DNA from: Oscillospiraceae bacterium
GTDB lineage: Bacteria; Bacillota; Clostridia; Oscillospirales; Oscillospiraceae
Assembly: GCA_016286595.1 (NCBI GenBank)
Contig: JAEETR010000133.1
Span: 1-20,940, forward strand
Reading direction: 5' to 3'
DNA length: 20,940 nucleotides
Positions within the stretch are counted from its first letter, which is position 1. Each line of letters opens with the position of its first letter. Under the pieces are notes generated by a model, which was not told the origin of the DNA, searched no databases, and was given only the letters and a program-made list of their open reading frames with translations. Of this stretch, positions 1-6,192 are shown piece by piece. A program made the position numbers and the translations under genes.

Positions 1-339
1 ACGGATCTGGGCACGGGTATTGCCGTCGGTGGTCTCCGCCAGCATGGACAGCGCCATATAGCCGCTCAGGGGAGAATAGACCACGTTTTCCTTCTCACGC
101 CCGCCCAGAAATTCCGGGATGGAACGCATCAGAAAACCGTCCAGCTTCCCGTTGTAGGAAAAGGATTGATTGAACCCCTGCTCCTTCGGATAATCCGGCT
201 CCGCCAGGGCGTGAGCGTTGAATGACACTATGCCGCCCCCGTCCCGGAAAAGAAATATCGCCGCAATGATCATCACGACCGCCGCGGGTATGGCCCACAT
301 GAGCCATGACCGGCGGCCTTTTTTTGCCCTGCCGTCCAT
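1..339 (-). CDS. Serpin family protein, N-terminal part (cut by window edge)
   Basis: Only the first 113 codons lie in the window; the gene continues past the left edge. After a basic N-terminus (residues 4-10, rich in K and R) comes one hydrophobic segment at about residues 11-31, which would act as a signal anchor or uncleaved signal peptide. The later part contains NVVYSPLSGYMALSML and then TTDGNTRAQI. This matches the conserved serpin N-terminal helix region (the NxxxSPLS...ALxML...GxTxxQI pattern). Serpins are suicide inhibitors of serine or cysteine proteases that work through a C-terminal reactive-centre loop, which is not visible here, so target protease and inhibitory activity cannot be judged. 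The ATG start follows an AAGGAGG site (complement of 349-355) at normal spacing. It is divergent from spoIIAA. Family call is good; the role (defence against host or competitor proteases) is inference. Confidence 0.8.
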   Translation of the reverse strand, partial: MDGRAKKGRRSWLMWAIPAAVVMIIAAIFLFRDGGGIVSFNAHALAEPDYPKEQGFNQSFSYNGKLDGFLMRSIPEFLGGREKENVVYSPLSGYMALSMLAETTDGNTRAQIR

Positions 340-396
340 TTTCCGGCGCCTCCTTCGCGCCCGTCAACACAGTTTCCGCGACGTCCTTACGGGAAG

Positions 397-424
397 ATTT
401 TAACACTTATTTAACAATTAACAA
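397..424 (-). promoter_or_regulatory. Candidate sigma-A promoter for the serpin gene
   Basis: On the minus strand there is TTGTTA (419-424), a 16-nt spacer, then TAAAAT (397-402) preceded by TG one base away, giving an extended -10. It lies in an AT-rich stretch about 55 nt upstream of the serpin ATG. The match is by eye only. Confidence 0.45.
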
Positions 425-460
425 CAATATATTAACATTTTCTCCGATTTGACCAGATAA

Positions 461-505
461 TTCGTCGTTGGGACGAAAAAACGGCAATCGTCGCCGTTTT
501 CGACG
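461..505. promoter_or_regulatory. Possible Spo0A box cluster / paired inverted repeats upstream of spoIIAA
   Basis: Two inverted repeats sit back to back: TTCGTC-(5 nt)-GACGAA at 461-477, and AAAACGGC-(7 nt)-GCCGTTTT at 478-500. Three heptamers, TTCGTCG (461-467), GGACGAA (471-477) and TTCGACG (499-505), each match the Spo0A box consensus TGNCGAA or its complement at 6 of 7 positions. In Bacillus subtilis the spoIIA promoter is activated by Spo0A~P, so such sites are expected here. The spoIIAA promoter itself is not clear: TATATT lies at 525-530 without a convincing -35, and I could not align a good sigma-H promoter. Confidence 0.35.
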
Positions 506-563
506 GATTTTGCGGGGCAAACGATATATTATGGCGCCATAAAGTACGAAAGGGGATGGAAAC

Positions 564-887
564 GTGAAGCTTTCCACAGCCTCTGCGGGGACGAAGCTGA
601 CCTTTTTCCTGTCCGGGGAGCTGGACCAGCACGCCGTGAGAGACGCCGCAAGGACCATGGAGATGAAGATCGAGGCGTCGCTGCCCAGGGACTGCGTTAT
701 CGACATGTCGGGGCTGACGTTCATGGACTCCTCGGGAATCGCGCTGGTGCTGAAGACCTACCGCCGGATGATGGAGCTGGAGGGACGGCTGTGGGTGGAG
801 AACGTGCCGTCACAGCCCATGCGGGTGTTGGACGCCTCCGGCATAGAGCGGCTGGTGCCGGTGACGGAACTGGCGGGAAAGGAGTGA
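564..887 (+). CDS. spoIIAA: Anti-sigma F factor antagonist SpoIIAA (STAS domain)
   Basis: This 107-aa protein is a single STAS domain. In the predivisional cell and forespore it binds SpoIIAB and so frees sigma-F; SpoIIAB inactivates it by phosphorylation and SpoIIE reactivates it. The hallmark is DMSGLTFMDSSGIALVL at residues 47-63, where Ser56, the first Ser after MD, corresponds to the phosphorylated Ser58 of B. subtilis. The N-terminal LSGELDQHAV also fits the family. The start is GTG, supported by AAAGGGG at 549-555 with an 8-nt gap. An ATG at 556 directly abuts the Shine-Dalgarno and stops after three codons, so it is not the start. It is the first gene of spoIIAA-spoIIAB-sigF, 5 nt before spoIIAB. 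Confidence 0.95.
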   Translation: MKLSTASAGTKLTFFLSGELDQHAVRDAARTMEMKIEASLPRDCVIDMSGLTFMDSSGIALVLKTYRRMMELEGRLWVENVPSQPMRVLDASGIERLVPVTELAGKE

Positions 888-892
888 TACAT

Positions 893-1327
893 ATGAAGTA
901 CGAAAACCGGATGCGGCTGAAGTTTCCCTCACGGTCGGTGAACGAGTCCTTCGCCCGGTCCGCCGTGGCCGCCTTCATCGCCCAGGCGGACCCCACGCTG
1001 GAGGAGCTGGGGGACGTGAAGACAGCCGTCAGCGAAGCGGTGACGAACTGCATCGTCCATGCGTATCCCGACGGGATAGGGGAGATATCCGTGACCTGCC
1101 GCCTTTTTGAGGACGGCACTGCGGAGATACGCGTGTCCGACACGGGCCGGGGCATCGAGGACGTGGAGCGGGCAATGACCCCCGCCTTTACCACCGGAGG
1201 CGACGACAGGAGCGGCATGGGCTTCACCATTATGGAGAGCTTTACCGATTTACTGAAGGTGCGGTCGAAGGTCGGCAGGGGCACTACCGTTATAATGCGC
1301 AGGCGGCTGGGCCGGCGGAAGCCGTGA
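893..1327 (+). CDS. spoIIAB: Anti-sigma F factor / serine kinase SpoIIAB
   Basis: The protein has 144 aa. It binds sigma-F and holds it inactive, and it phosphorylates SpoIIAA. It is a GHKL (HATPase_c) kinase: the N-box SEAVTNCIVHAY has Glu48 and Asn52, the G1 box is DTGRGI (83-88), and the G2 region RSGMGFTIMESF (106-117) matches B. subtilis SpoIIAB almost exactly. The ATG at 893 is preceded by AAAGGAG (878-884), which lies in the end of spoIIAA; an upstream in-frame extension has no such support. Its TGA overlaps the GTG of sigF by four bases (GTGA), so translation is probably coupled and the anti-sigma factor and sigma factor are made in step. Confidence 0.95.
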   Translation: MKYENRMRLKFPSRSVNESFARSAVAAFIAQADPTLEELGDVKTAVSEAVTNCIVHAYPDGIGEISVTCRLFEDGTAEIRVSDTGRGIEDVERAMTPAFTTGGDDRSGMGFTIMESFTDLLKVRSKVGRGTTVIMRRRLGRRKP

Positions 1328-2034
1328 GGGAAGGGGCCTTCGAGCTGCTGACCGCCGCCCGGGAGGGCGACGCCGAGGCCGCCGGACGGATGGTGGAGGA
1401 GAACTCCGGCCTTATCTGGAGCGTGGCCCGGCGGTATTTCGGCCGCGGCGTGGACCCGGAGGATCTGTTTCAGCTGGGCTGCGTGGGGTTCCTCAAGGCG
1501 GTGCGGGGCTTCGACGAGAGCTACGGCACCCGCTTTTCCACCTACGCCGTGCCCAAGATAGCCGGGGAGATACGGCGGTTCCTGCGGGACGACGGACCGG
1601 TGAAGGTCAGCCGCGGCGTGAAGGAGCGGGCCATGGCGGTGCGCAGGGCTCAGCAGGAGCTGGAGCAGCGGCTCGGTCGGGAGCCGGTGCTGTCGGAGCT
1701 GGCCGAGGCCACGGGATTTACCCCGGAGGATATCGCCGCCCTGGAGACCGCCTCCGCCCCCGCCCGGTCATTGCAGCAGGAGAGCGGGGACGATGGGGCC
1801 GCGCTGGAGAGCGTGCTGGGGGACTGGGGACAGGAGGAGCGGTTTATCGAGCGTATGGCCCTGCGGGAGGCGGTGGCGCAGCTGCCGGAAAAGGAGCGGA
1901 TGACTGTGCTTCTCCGGTACTGGCGGGGCATGACCCAGGACGCGGCGGCCAGGGTGCTGGGCGTGTCCCAGGTGCAGGTGTCAAGACTTGAAAAGCGCGC
2001 CGTGGCCCGCCTGCGGGAACTGCTGGCTGAATGA
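1324..2034 (+). CDS. sigF: RNA polymerase sigma-F factor (SpoIIAC), forespore-specific
   Basis: This 236-aa sigma-70 family protein directs early forespore transcription. Region 2 holds DPEDLFQLGCVGFLKAV and RFSTYAVPKIAGEIRRFLRD (about residues 44-89), followed by VKVSRGVKE, which are signature stretches of the sigF/sigG group. Region 3 spans about 95-150. Region 4 spans about 180-236, with a helix-turn-helix in MTQDAAARVLGVSQVQVSRL. Sequence alone would also allow sigma-G, but the position after spoIIAA-spoIIAB settles it as sigma-F. The start is GTG, overlapping the spoIIAB stop. B. subtilis sigma-F is slightly longer (about 255 aa). The gene ends directly at a strong terminator, and no spoVA gene follows it in this operon. 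Confidence 0.93.
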   Translation: MREGAFELLTAAREGDAEAAGRMVEENSGLIWSVARRYFGRGVDPEDLFQLGCVGFLKAVRGFDESYGTRFSTYAVPKIAGEIRRFLRDDGPVKVSRGVKERAMAVRRAQQELEQRLGREPVLSELAEATGFTPEDIAALETASAPARSLQQESGDDGAALESVLGDWGQEERFIERMALREAVAQLPEKERMTVLLRYWRGMTQDAAARVLGVSQVQVSRLEKRAVARLRELLAE

Positions 2035-2035
2035 A

Positions 2036-2068
2036 AAAAGCGCCTGCGGATATTCCGCAGGCGCTTTT
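2036..2068. terminator. Bidirectional Rho-independent terminator between sigF and the convergent repair operon
   Basis: AAAAGCGCCTGCGG (2036-2049), a 5-nt loop ATATT, then the perfect complement CCGCAGGCGCTTTT (2055-2068) form a 14-bp stem. The A-run and T-run flank the GC core, so it works on both strands. It starts two bases after the sigF stop and ends 10 bp before the stop of the convergent gene. Confidence 0.95.
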
Positions 2069-2078
2069 CGGGTCTTAT

Positions 2079-2615
2079 CTATATCGTGCCGGGGTTTGCG
2101 AAGGGGGCGGTCATCAGAAGGAACCGGCTCACCGTCCACTCACCGTCGGAGTTTTTGTCCATGAGCCATATCACGGCGTAGGTGCCGTTGGGCTCAAACC
2201 CGTCTTTGAAGGTGAAATTCCCGGTGGAGAAATTTGACGTGAAGGCCAGCCTCCCGCCGCCGCAATCTATACCGTACAGGGCGAGATATCCCTCGTCGTA
2301 GCTTAAAAATTCAAGCGTGCAGCCCTTATAGTTCTCCGCCACGTGTTCCAGCAGTGCTGACGCGGCGGCCTTCACGTCCTCGGGAGTGCTGCGGCTGCCG
2401 GAGACGGAGAAACTCATATATATGGGGGTGTCGCTTCTCTTTTTAAGCAGGGAGCTGTTGTGAGCCCCAACTATCACGGGCACGATGAGGCCGATGAGCA
2501 GGGACAGCACCATCACGAACCGGACAGCAATCTGAAACCGGCGGTTCCGTTTTTCCCGCCGCTGCGCCTCCAGCTCAAGGGCTGCGTAATCGTTGGATAT
2601 ATCTTCGTCGCGCAC
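2079..2615 (-). CDS. Hypothetical single-pass membrane protein
   Basis: I do not recognise this 178-aa protein. It has a charged N-terminus with a coiled-coil-like stretch (about 11-26, rich in E, R and K), one transmembrane segment at about 28-50, and a C-terminal domain of about 125 residues. The basic residues before the membrane segment suggest N-in/C-out topology, so the C-terminal domain would face outside. That domain has YLALYGIDCGG, a Phe/Asn/Thr-rich stretch and YAVIWLMDKNSDGEW, a beta-rich pattern. The start is GTG with GGGAGG (complement of 2622-2627) at 6 nt. It begins 25 nt after the pcrA stop and is probably the last gene of that operon. No function can be given. Confidence 0.8.
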   Translation of the reverse strand: MRDEDISNDYAALELEAQRREKRNRRFQIAVRFVMVLSLLIGLIVPVIVGAHNSSLLKKRSDTPIYMSFSVSGSRSTPEDVKAAASALLEHVAENYKGCTLEFLSYDEGYLALYGIDCGGGRLAFTSNFSTGNFTFKDGFEPNGTYAVIWLMDKNSDGEWTVSRFLLMTAPFANPGTI

Positions 2616-2640
2616 AAAACGCCTCCCGGGGAAACCGCGC

Positions 2641-5142
2641 TCACGCCTTTTTCATATACTGGGCGGCGGAGCGGAGCATAAGCCTCTTTTTGCCCACGCC
2701 GTCGAAGGTGACCTCGATGAGAGCGTCGGAGGGCATGGGGGTTATCTTGTCTATTACGCCGAAGCCGAAGGCGGTGTGCTCTATCCTGTCGCCCACGGCA
2801 AAGCTGGGGAGATTAACGTCGGGGGAGGCGGATACGGGCCGTTTCGCCGGCGCCGGGGATTTCTTCGCCGGCCGGGAGTAGAACCCGGCCGTCCTCGAAA
2901 GCTCCGGTGGATACTCGCCGGAGAAGGTACGGGCGGGGCGGGACACGTCCCGTGAGCGCTCGGACCAGCTCTCACGCCGGCGGTACTCCAGATAGTCCCC
3001 GTCGGGCTCGTAATACTCGCCGGTGCGGGACTGCCGGGCGTCGGGGGGACGGTCGATGTGCTCGTCGGGTATCTCGTCGATGAACCGGGAGAGCATGTTG
3101 GACGACGTGCGGCCGAAGAGCATCCGCCGCTTTGCCGCCGTGAGGGTGAGGTTCCGCTTGGCCCTCGTCACCGCCACGTAACACAGCCGCCGCTCCTCCT
3201 CCATCTCCTCCTCTTCGCCGATGGAGCGCAGGGAGGGGAATATGCCGTCCTCCATGCCCACGATGAACACCTGGGGGAATTCAAGCCCCTTGGCGGAGTG
3301 CATCGTCATCAGCACGCAGCAGTCGTCGCCGGGGGCGTACTGGTCTATGTCGGTGTACAGGGCCACCTCGTCCAGGAAAGCGGCGAGACTGGGTTCCGGA
3401 TTTCTGTCCATGAAGCTCACTATGTTTGACCTGAGCTCCCGCACGTTGTCGGCCCGGGACAGGGCCTCGTCGTTGGTGCCCAGGGAGTCGATGTAATGGG
3501 TCTTTTCAAGGAGCGCGTCGTAGAACACGTCCAGCGGTTCCTTCGCCGCCAGGATACGCAGCTCCTCCGTCAGCTCCGCGAACTTCTTAAGCCGCGGCGC
3601 GGGCGTTTTAAGCTCCGGATACGCGCCACAGTCTTCGATAACGGCGTACACGCTGCGGCCCTCAGCCGCGGCGATGGCCTGGAGCTTTGTAAGCGTGGTG
3701 CCGCCTATGCCCCGGGCGGGCACGTTTATTATGCGGGCAAGACGAAGATCGTCCTCCGTGTTGTGGATGAAGCACAGATATGACAGCACGTCCTTTATCT
3801 CGGCCCGCTCGAAGAAGCGGGTGCCGCCGATGACCCGGTAGGGGATGGCGTTTCGCTTCATGGCGAACTCAAGGCGGTTGGCCTGGGCGTTCATGCGGTA
3901 CAGCACGGCGAAATCCCGCCAGTGCATGCCCTTTGCCACGCCGGCGATCATCTGGGCGGCCACGTACTCCGCCTCCTCGTCGTCGCTGTACGTCACCACC
4001 AGCCTGAGCTTTTCGCCCTGACCGTTGGCGGTCCACAGCGTTTTGCCCTTGCGCTCGGTGTTGTTGGCGATGACGGCGTTGGCCGCCGCGAGGATATGGC
4101 CCGTGGACCGGTAATTCTGCTCGAGCCTTATGGTGCGGGCGTTTTTGAACTGGTCCTCGAAGGACAGGATGTTCTCGATGGTGGCGCCCCGGAACTTGTA
4201 GATGCTCTGGTCGTCGTCCCCGACGACGCAGATGTTGTCCCGGCCGCCGGCAAGGCAGGCGGCCAGCTCGTACTGCAGATGGTCGGTGTCCTGATACTCG
4301 TCCACCAGCACGTAGCGGAAAAGCCGCTGGTAGTGCTCGCGCACGTCGTCGTACTCCTTCAGGAGCCGGACTGTCAGCAGGATGAGATCGTCGAAGTCGG
4401 CGGCGTTGGCCTGCCGCAGCCGCCGGGCGTAGGCCGTATAGGCCTTCGCCACCTGCTTCCTGCGGAAATCGTAGCCCTTCTCCGCCTCGGCGGCGAAGTC
4501 CTCCGGCAGGAGCATGTCGTTCTTGGCCCGGGATATCTCCCCCAGGATGGAGCGGGGCGGGAAGGTCCTGTCGTCCATGTCCAGCTCCTTCAGGACCCGC
4601 TTCATAACGGCGATGCTGTCGTCCTGGTCGTAGATGGTGAAGGATCGCTCGTACCCCAGCCGGTCTATGTCACGGCGCAGGATGCGCACGCAGGCGGAGT
4701 GGAAGGTCATGGCCCATATACCCTCGGCGCTCTCGCCCAGCATGGCGGTGAGCCGGTCGTTGAGCTCCTGGGCGGCCTTGTTGGTGAATGTTATGGCGAT
4801 TATGCGCCAAGGGTCCACCGGGTCAAGGGCGCACAGCGCCCGGGCCCGGGCCTGGTCCTCCGGGACCGGTGCGGCGGCATAGGCCTCAAGAAAGCGCAGG
4901 TCGTCCTCCGTCACGGCGGCCTTCACCTCGTCGCTGTCAGAGGCGCGGCCGTAGCGGATAAGGTTGACTATTCGGTTTATAAGCACCGTGGTCTTTCCGC
5001 TGCCGGCTCCAGCCAGCAGGAGAAGAGGTCCCTCCGTGGTCATTACGGCGGCGCGCTGCATGTCGTTGAGATGGGAGAAATCCCGCTCGATTATAGCCTT
5101 CCTCGCCTTAACGAAGCGTTCTTTCATTTCATTGTCAAGCAT
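2641..5142 (-). CDS. pcrA: ATP-dependent DNA helicase PcrA/UvrD (superfamily 1A)
   Basis: This 833-aa 3'-5' helicase acts in nucleotide-excision repair, conflict resolution and replication. Visible motifs are the Q motif LNDMQRAAV (25-33), Walker A LLAGAGSGKTT with Lys50, motif Ia AITFTNKAAQE (about 115-125), Walker B VLVDEYQD with Asp281-Glu282, GDDDQSIYKFRGA (motif III), LEQNYRST (motif IV), MTMHSAKGLEF (motif V) and YVAVTRAKR (motif VI, from about 655). Residues 690-780 form a low-complexity linker rich in R, S, P and Y. The C-terminal VGDRIEHTAFGFG...RLML is the Tudor-like RNA polymerase-binding module. About 45 residues (64-108) are inserted between motifs I and Ia relative to Bacillus PcrA. 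The ATG has GAGGAAG upstream. It lies 37 nt after the uracil-DNA glycosylase gene. Confidence 0.93.
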   Translation of the reverse strand: MLDNEMKERFVKARKAIIERDFSHLNDMQRAAVMTTEGPLLLLAGAGSGKTTVLINRIVNLIRYGRASDSDEVKAAVTEDDLRFLEAYAAAPVPEDQARARALCALDPVDPWRIIAITFTNKAAQELNDRLTAMLGESAEGIWAMTFHSACVRILRRDIDRLGYERSFTIYDQDDSIAVMKRVLKELDMDDRTFPPRSILGEISRAKNDMLLPEDFAAEAEKGYDFRRKQVAKAYTAYARRLRQANAADFDDLILLTVRLLKEYDDVREHYQRLFRYVLVDEYQDTDHLQYELAACLAGGRDNICVVGDDDQSIYKFRGATIENILSFEDQFKNARTIRLEQNYRSTGHILAAANAVIANNTERKGKTLWTANGQGEKLRLVVTYSDDEEAEYVAAQMIAGVAKGMHWRDFAVLYRMNAQANRLEFAMKRNAIPYRVIGGTRFFERAEIKDVLSYLCFIHNTEDDLRLARIINVPARGIGGTTLTKLQAIAAAEGRSVYAVIEDCGAYPELKTPAPRLKKFAELTEELRILAAKEPLDVFYDALLEKTHYIDSLGTNDEALSRADNVRELRSNIVSFMDRNPEPSLAAFLDEVALYTDIDQYAPGDDCCVLMTMHSAKGLEFPQVFIVGMEDGIFPSLRSIGEEEEMEEERRLCYVAVTRAKRNLTLTAAKRRMLFGRTSSNMLSRFIDEIPDEHIDRPPDARQSRTGEYYEPDGDYLEYRRRESWSERSRDVSRPARTFSGEYPPELSRTAGFYSRPAKKSPAPAKRPVSASPDVNLPSFAVGDRIEHTAFGFGVIDKITPMPSDALIEVTFDGVGKKRLMLRSAAQYMKKA

Positions 5143-5179
5143 TATGTAAACTTCCTCGTCTGTGGGATGCCGTCAGGCG

Positions 5180-5752
5180 TCAAAGTGAATAGGCCTCCGG
5201 CGCGATCTGCCGTATCTTCTCCTGGATGGCCTTGAGGTCCTCGAAGGTCTCCGGGCGGCGGCGGGGGTCACGCAGCAGCGCCGCCGGGTGGTAAAGCGCC
5301 GTGTAGGTCACGCCGTTCCTGTCGAAAAACCGGCCGTGCTCCTGGGTTATCTTGAAGTCGGGCTTTATGAGCACCATGGCGGCGATACGGCCAAGACAGA
5401 TGACCATCTTCGGGTTTATCACGGCCATCTGGGCGTTGAGCCAGTCCATGCAGGCGGCCTGCTCCGCGGGCAGGGGATCCCGGTTGTTGGGCGGGCGGCA
5501 CTTTACGATGTTGGCTATATATACGTTCTTCTGCCGGTCGAGATCGATTATCTTCAGCATGTCGTCCAGCAGCTTCCCGGCGCGGCCCACGAAGGGGACG
5601 CCCTCGGCGTCCTCGTTGGCGCCGGGACCCTCTCCCACCAGCATTATGCCGCAGTCGGGCACGCCCGTGCCGAACACGAGATTTGTCCTCGTTGCGCCCA
5701 GCTGACACTTGTCGCAGCTTTGACACATGGCCTCTATATCTTTAAGGGTCAC
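5180..5752 (-). CDS. Uracil-DNA glycosylase, family 4 (Fe-S)
   Basis: This 190-aa enzyme removes uracil, arising from cytosine deamination or misincorporated dUMP, to start base-excision repair. Family 4 features are four cysteines suited to a [4Fe-4S] cluster (Cys13, Cys16, Cys85 in VKCRPP, Cys101), the motif GEGPGANEDAEGVPFVGRAG (40-59) that forms the active-site and uracil-binding loop, and YHPAALLRDP near the C-terminus as the DNA-intercalating motif. The start is GTG, with AGGGAGGG (complement of 5760-5767) at 7 nt. An ATG seven bases upstream is out of frame. It is probably the first gene of a repair operon with pcrA. The UdgA/family-4 call is firm; I leave out a gene symbol because naming varies. 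Confidence 0.92.
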   Translation of the reverse strand: MTLKDIEAMCQSCDKCQLGATRTNLVFGTGVPDCGIMLVGEGPGANEDAEGVPFVGRAGKLLDDMLKIIDLDRQKNVYIANIVKCRPPNNRDPLPAEQAACMDWLNAQMAVINPKMVICLGRIAAMVLIKPDFKITQEHGRFFDRNGVTYTALYHPAALLRDPRRRPETFEDLKAIQEKIRQIAPEAYSL

Positions 5753-5782
5753 GCTTCATCCCTCCCTGTTCCGTGTAAGGAG

Positions 5783-5811
5783 AGTATACCAAAAAACGCG
5801 GGGGGCGGCAA
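5783..5811 (-). promoter_or_regulatory. Candidate sigma-A promoter for the uracil-DNA glycosylase-pcrA operon
   Basis: Minus strand: TTGCCG (5806-5811), 17-nt spacer, TATACT (5783-5788). It sits in the 61-bp gap after spoVAE, about 30 nt upstream of the GTG start. This suggests the repair genes are transcribed separately from the forespore spoVA genes, although I see no terminator between them. Confidence 0.55.
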
Positions 5812-5813
5812 GG

Positions 5814-6182
5814 TCATCTCTTTATCTTCGGTCTGAATACCAGCGACCACAGGAGAGAGAAGAACACCGCCGCACCCACGCCACCCGCGGCGGCGGTGAA
5901 TCCGCCGGTGAACGCGCCGATCACGCCCTTTTCCTCCACGGCCTTCCTGACGCCCTTGGCCAGCACGCTGCCGAAGCCCGTCAGAGGCACCGTCGCCCCG
6001 GCGCCTGCCCAGTCCGCCAGAGGCTGATACAGCCCCGCCGCCCCAAGTACGACGCCGGTCACCACGTAGATGGACAGGATGCGCGCCGGCGTCAGCTTCG
6101 TCTTGTCTATGAGCAGCTGACCGACAAGGCACAGCGCCCCGCCCACGGCAAACGCCTTCAGATACTGTATTATCGTCTCCAT
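5814..6182 (-). CDS. spoVAE: Stage V sporulation protein AE (SpoVAE/SpoVAEb)
   Basis: This 122-aa integral membrane protein has about four hydrophobic segments, at roughly residues 9-24, 34-53, 64-80 and 86-115. It carries the family's typical AFxxGGxxCxxGQ start (AFAVGGALCLVGQLLIDKT) and LTPARILSIYVVTGVVLG. SpoVAE is a subunit of the forespore inner-membrane channel that moves Ca-dipicolinate into the spore and releases it at germination. The start codon is 10 nt after the spoVAD stop, with AGAGGCGG just before it, so the two are co-transcribed. In B. subtilis the corresponding gene is spoVAEb. Confidence 0.88.
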   Translation of the reverse strand: METIIQYLKAFAVGGALCLVGQLLIDKTKLTPARILSIYVVTGVVLGAAGLYQPLADWAGAGATVPLTGFGSVLAKGVRKAVEEKGVIGAFTGGFTAAAGGVGAAVFFSLLWSLVFRPKIKR

Positions 6183-6192
6183 TGTCCGCCTC

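Noticed and set aside
319..327. A-run in the early serpin codons as a frameshift site
   Set aside because: The frame is intact through the run and leads smoothly into clear serpin sequence, so there is no sign of a broken gene.
502..530. Possible sigma-H promoter for spoIIAA
   Set aside because: GACGGATTT at 502-510 resembles the -35, but no GAAT-type -10 lies at the right distance; the nearest candidate is too close and has two core mismatches.
2031..2237. Small plus-strand frame starting at the end of sigF
   Set aside because: It runs straight through the strong terminator and then antisense to the hypothetical gene.
3922..5235. Plus-strand open frame of 437 codons opposite pcrA
   Set aside because: It is antisense to a well-supported helicase, rich in Val, Gly, His and Leu as expected for the complement of GC-rich codons, and has no recognisable domain.
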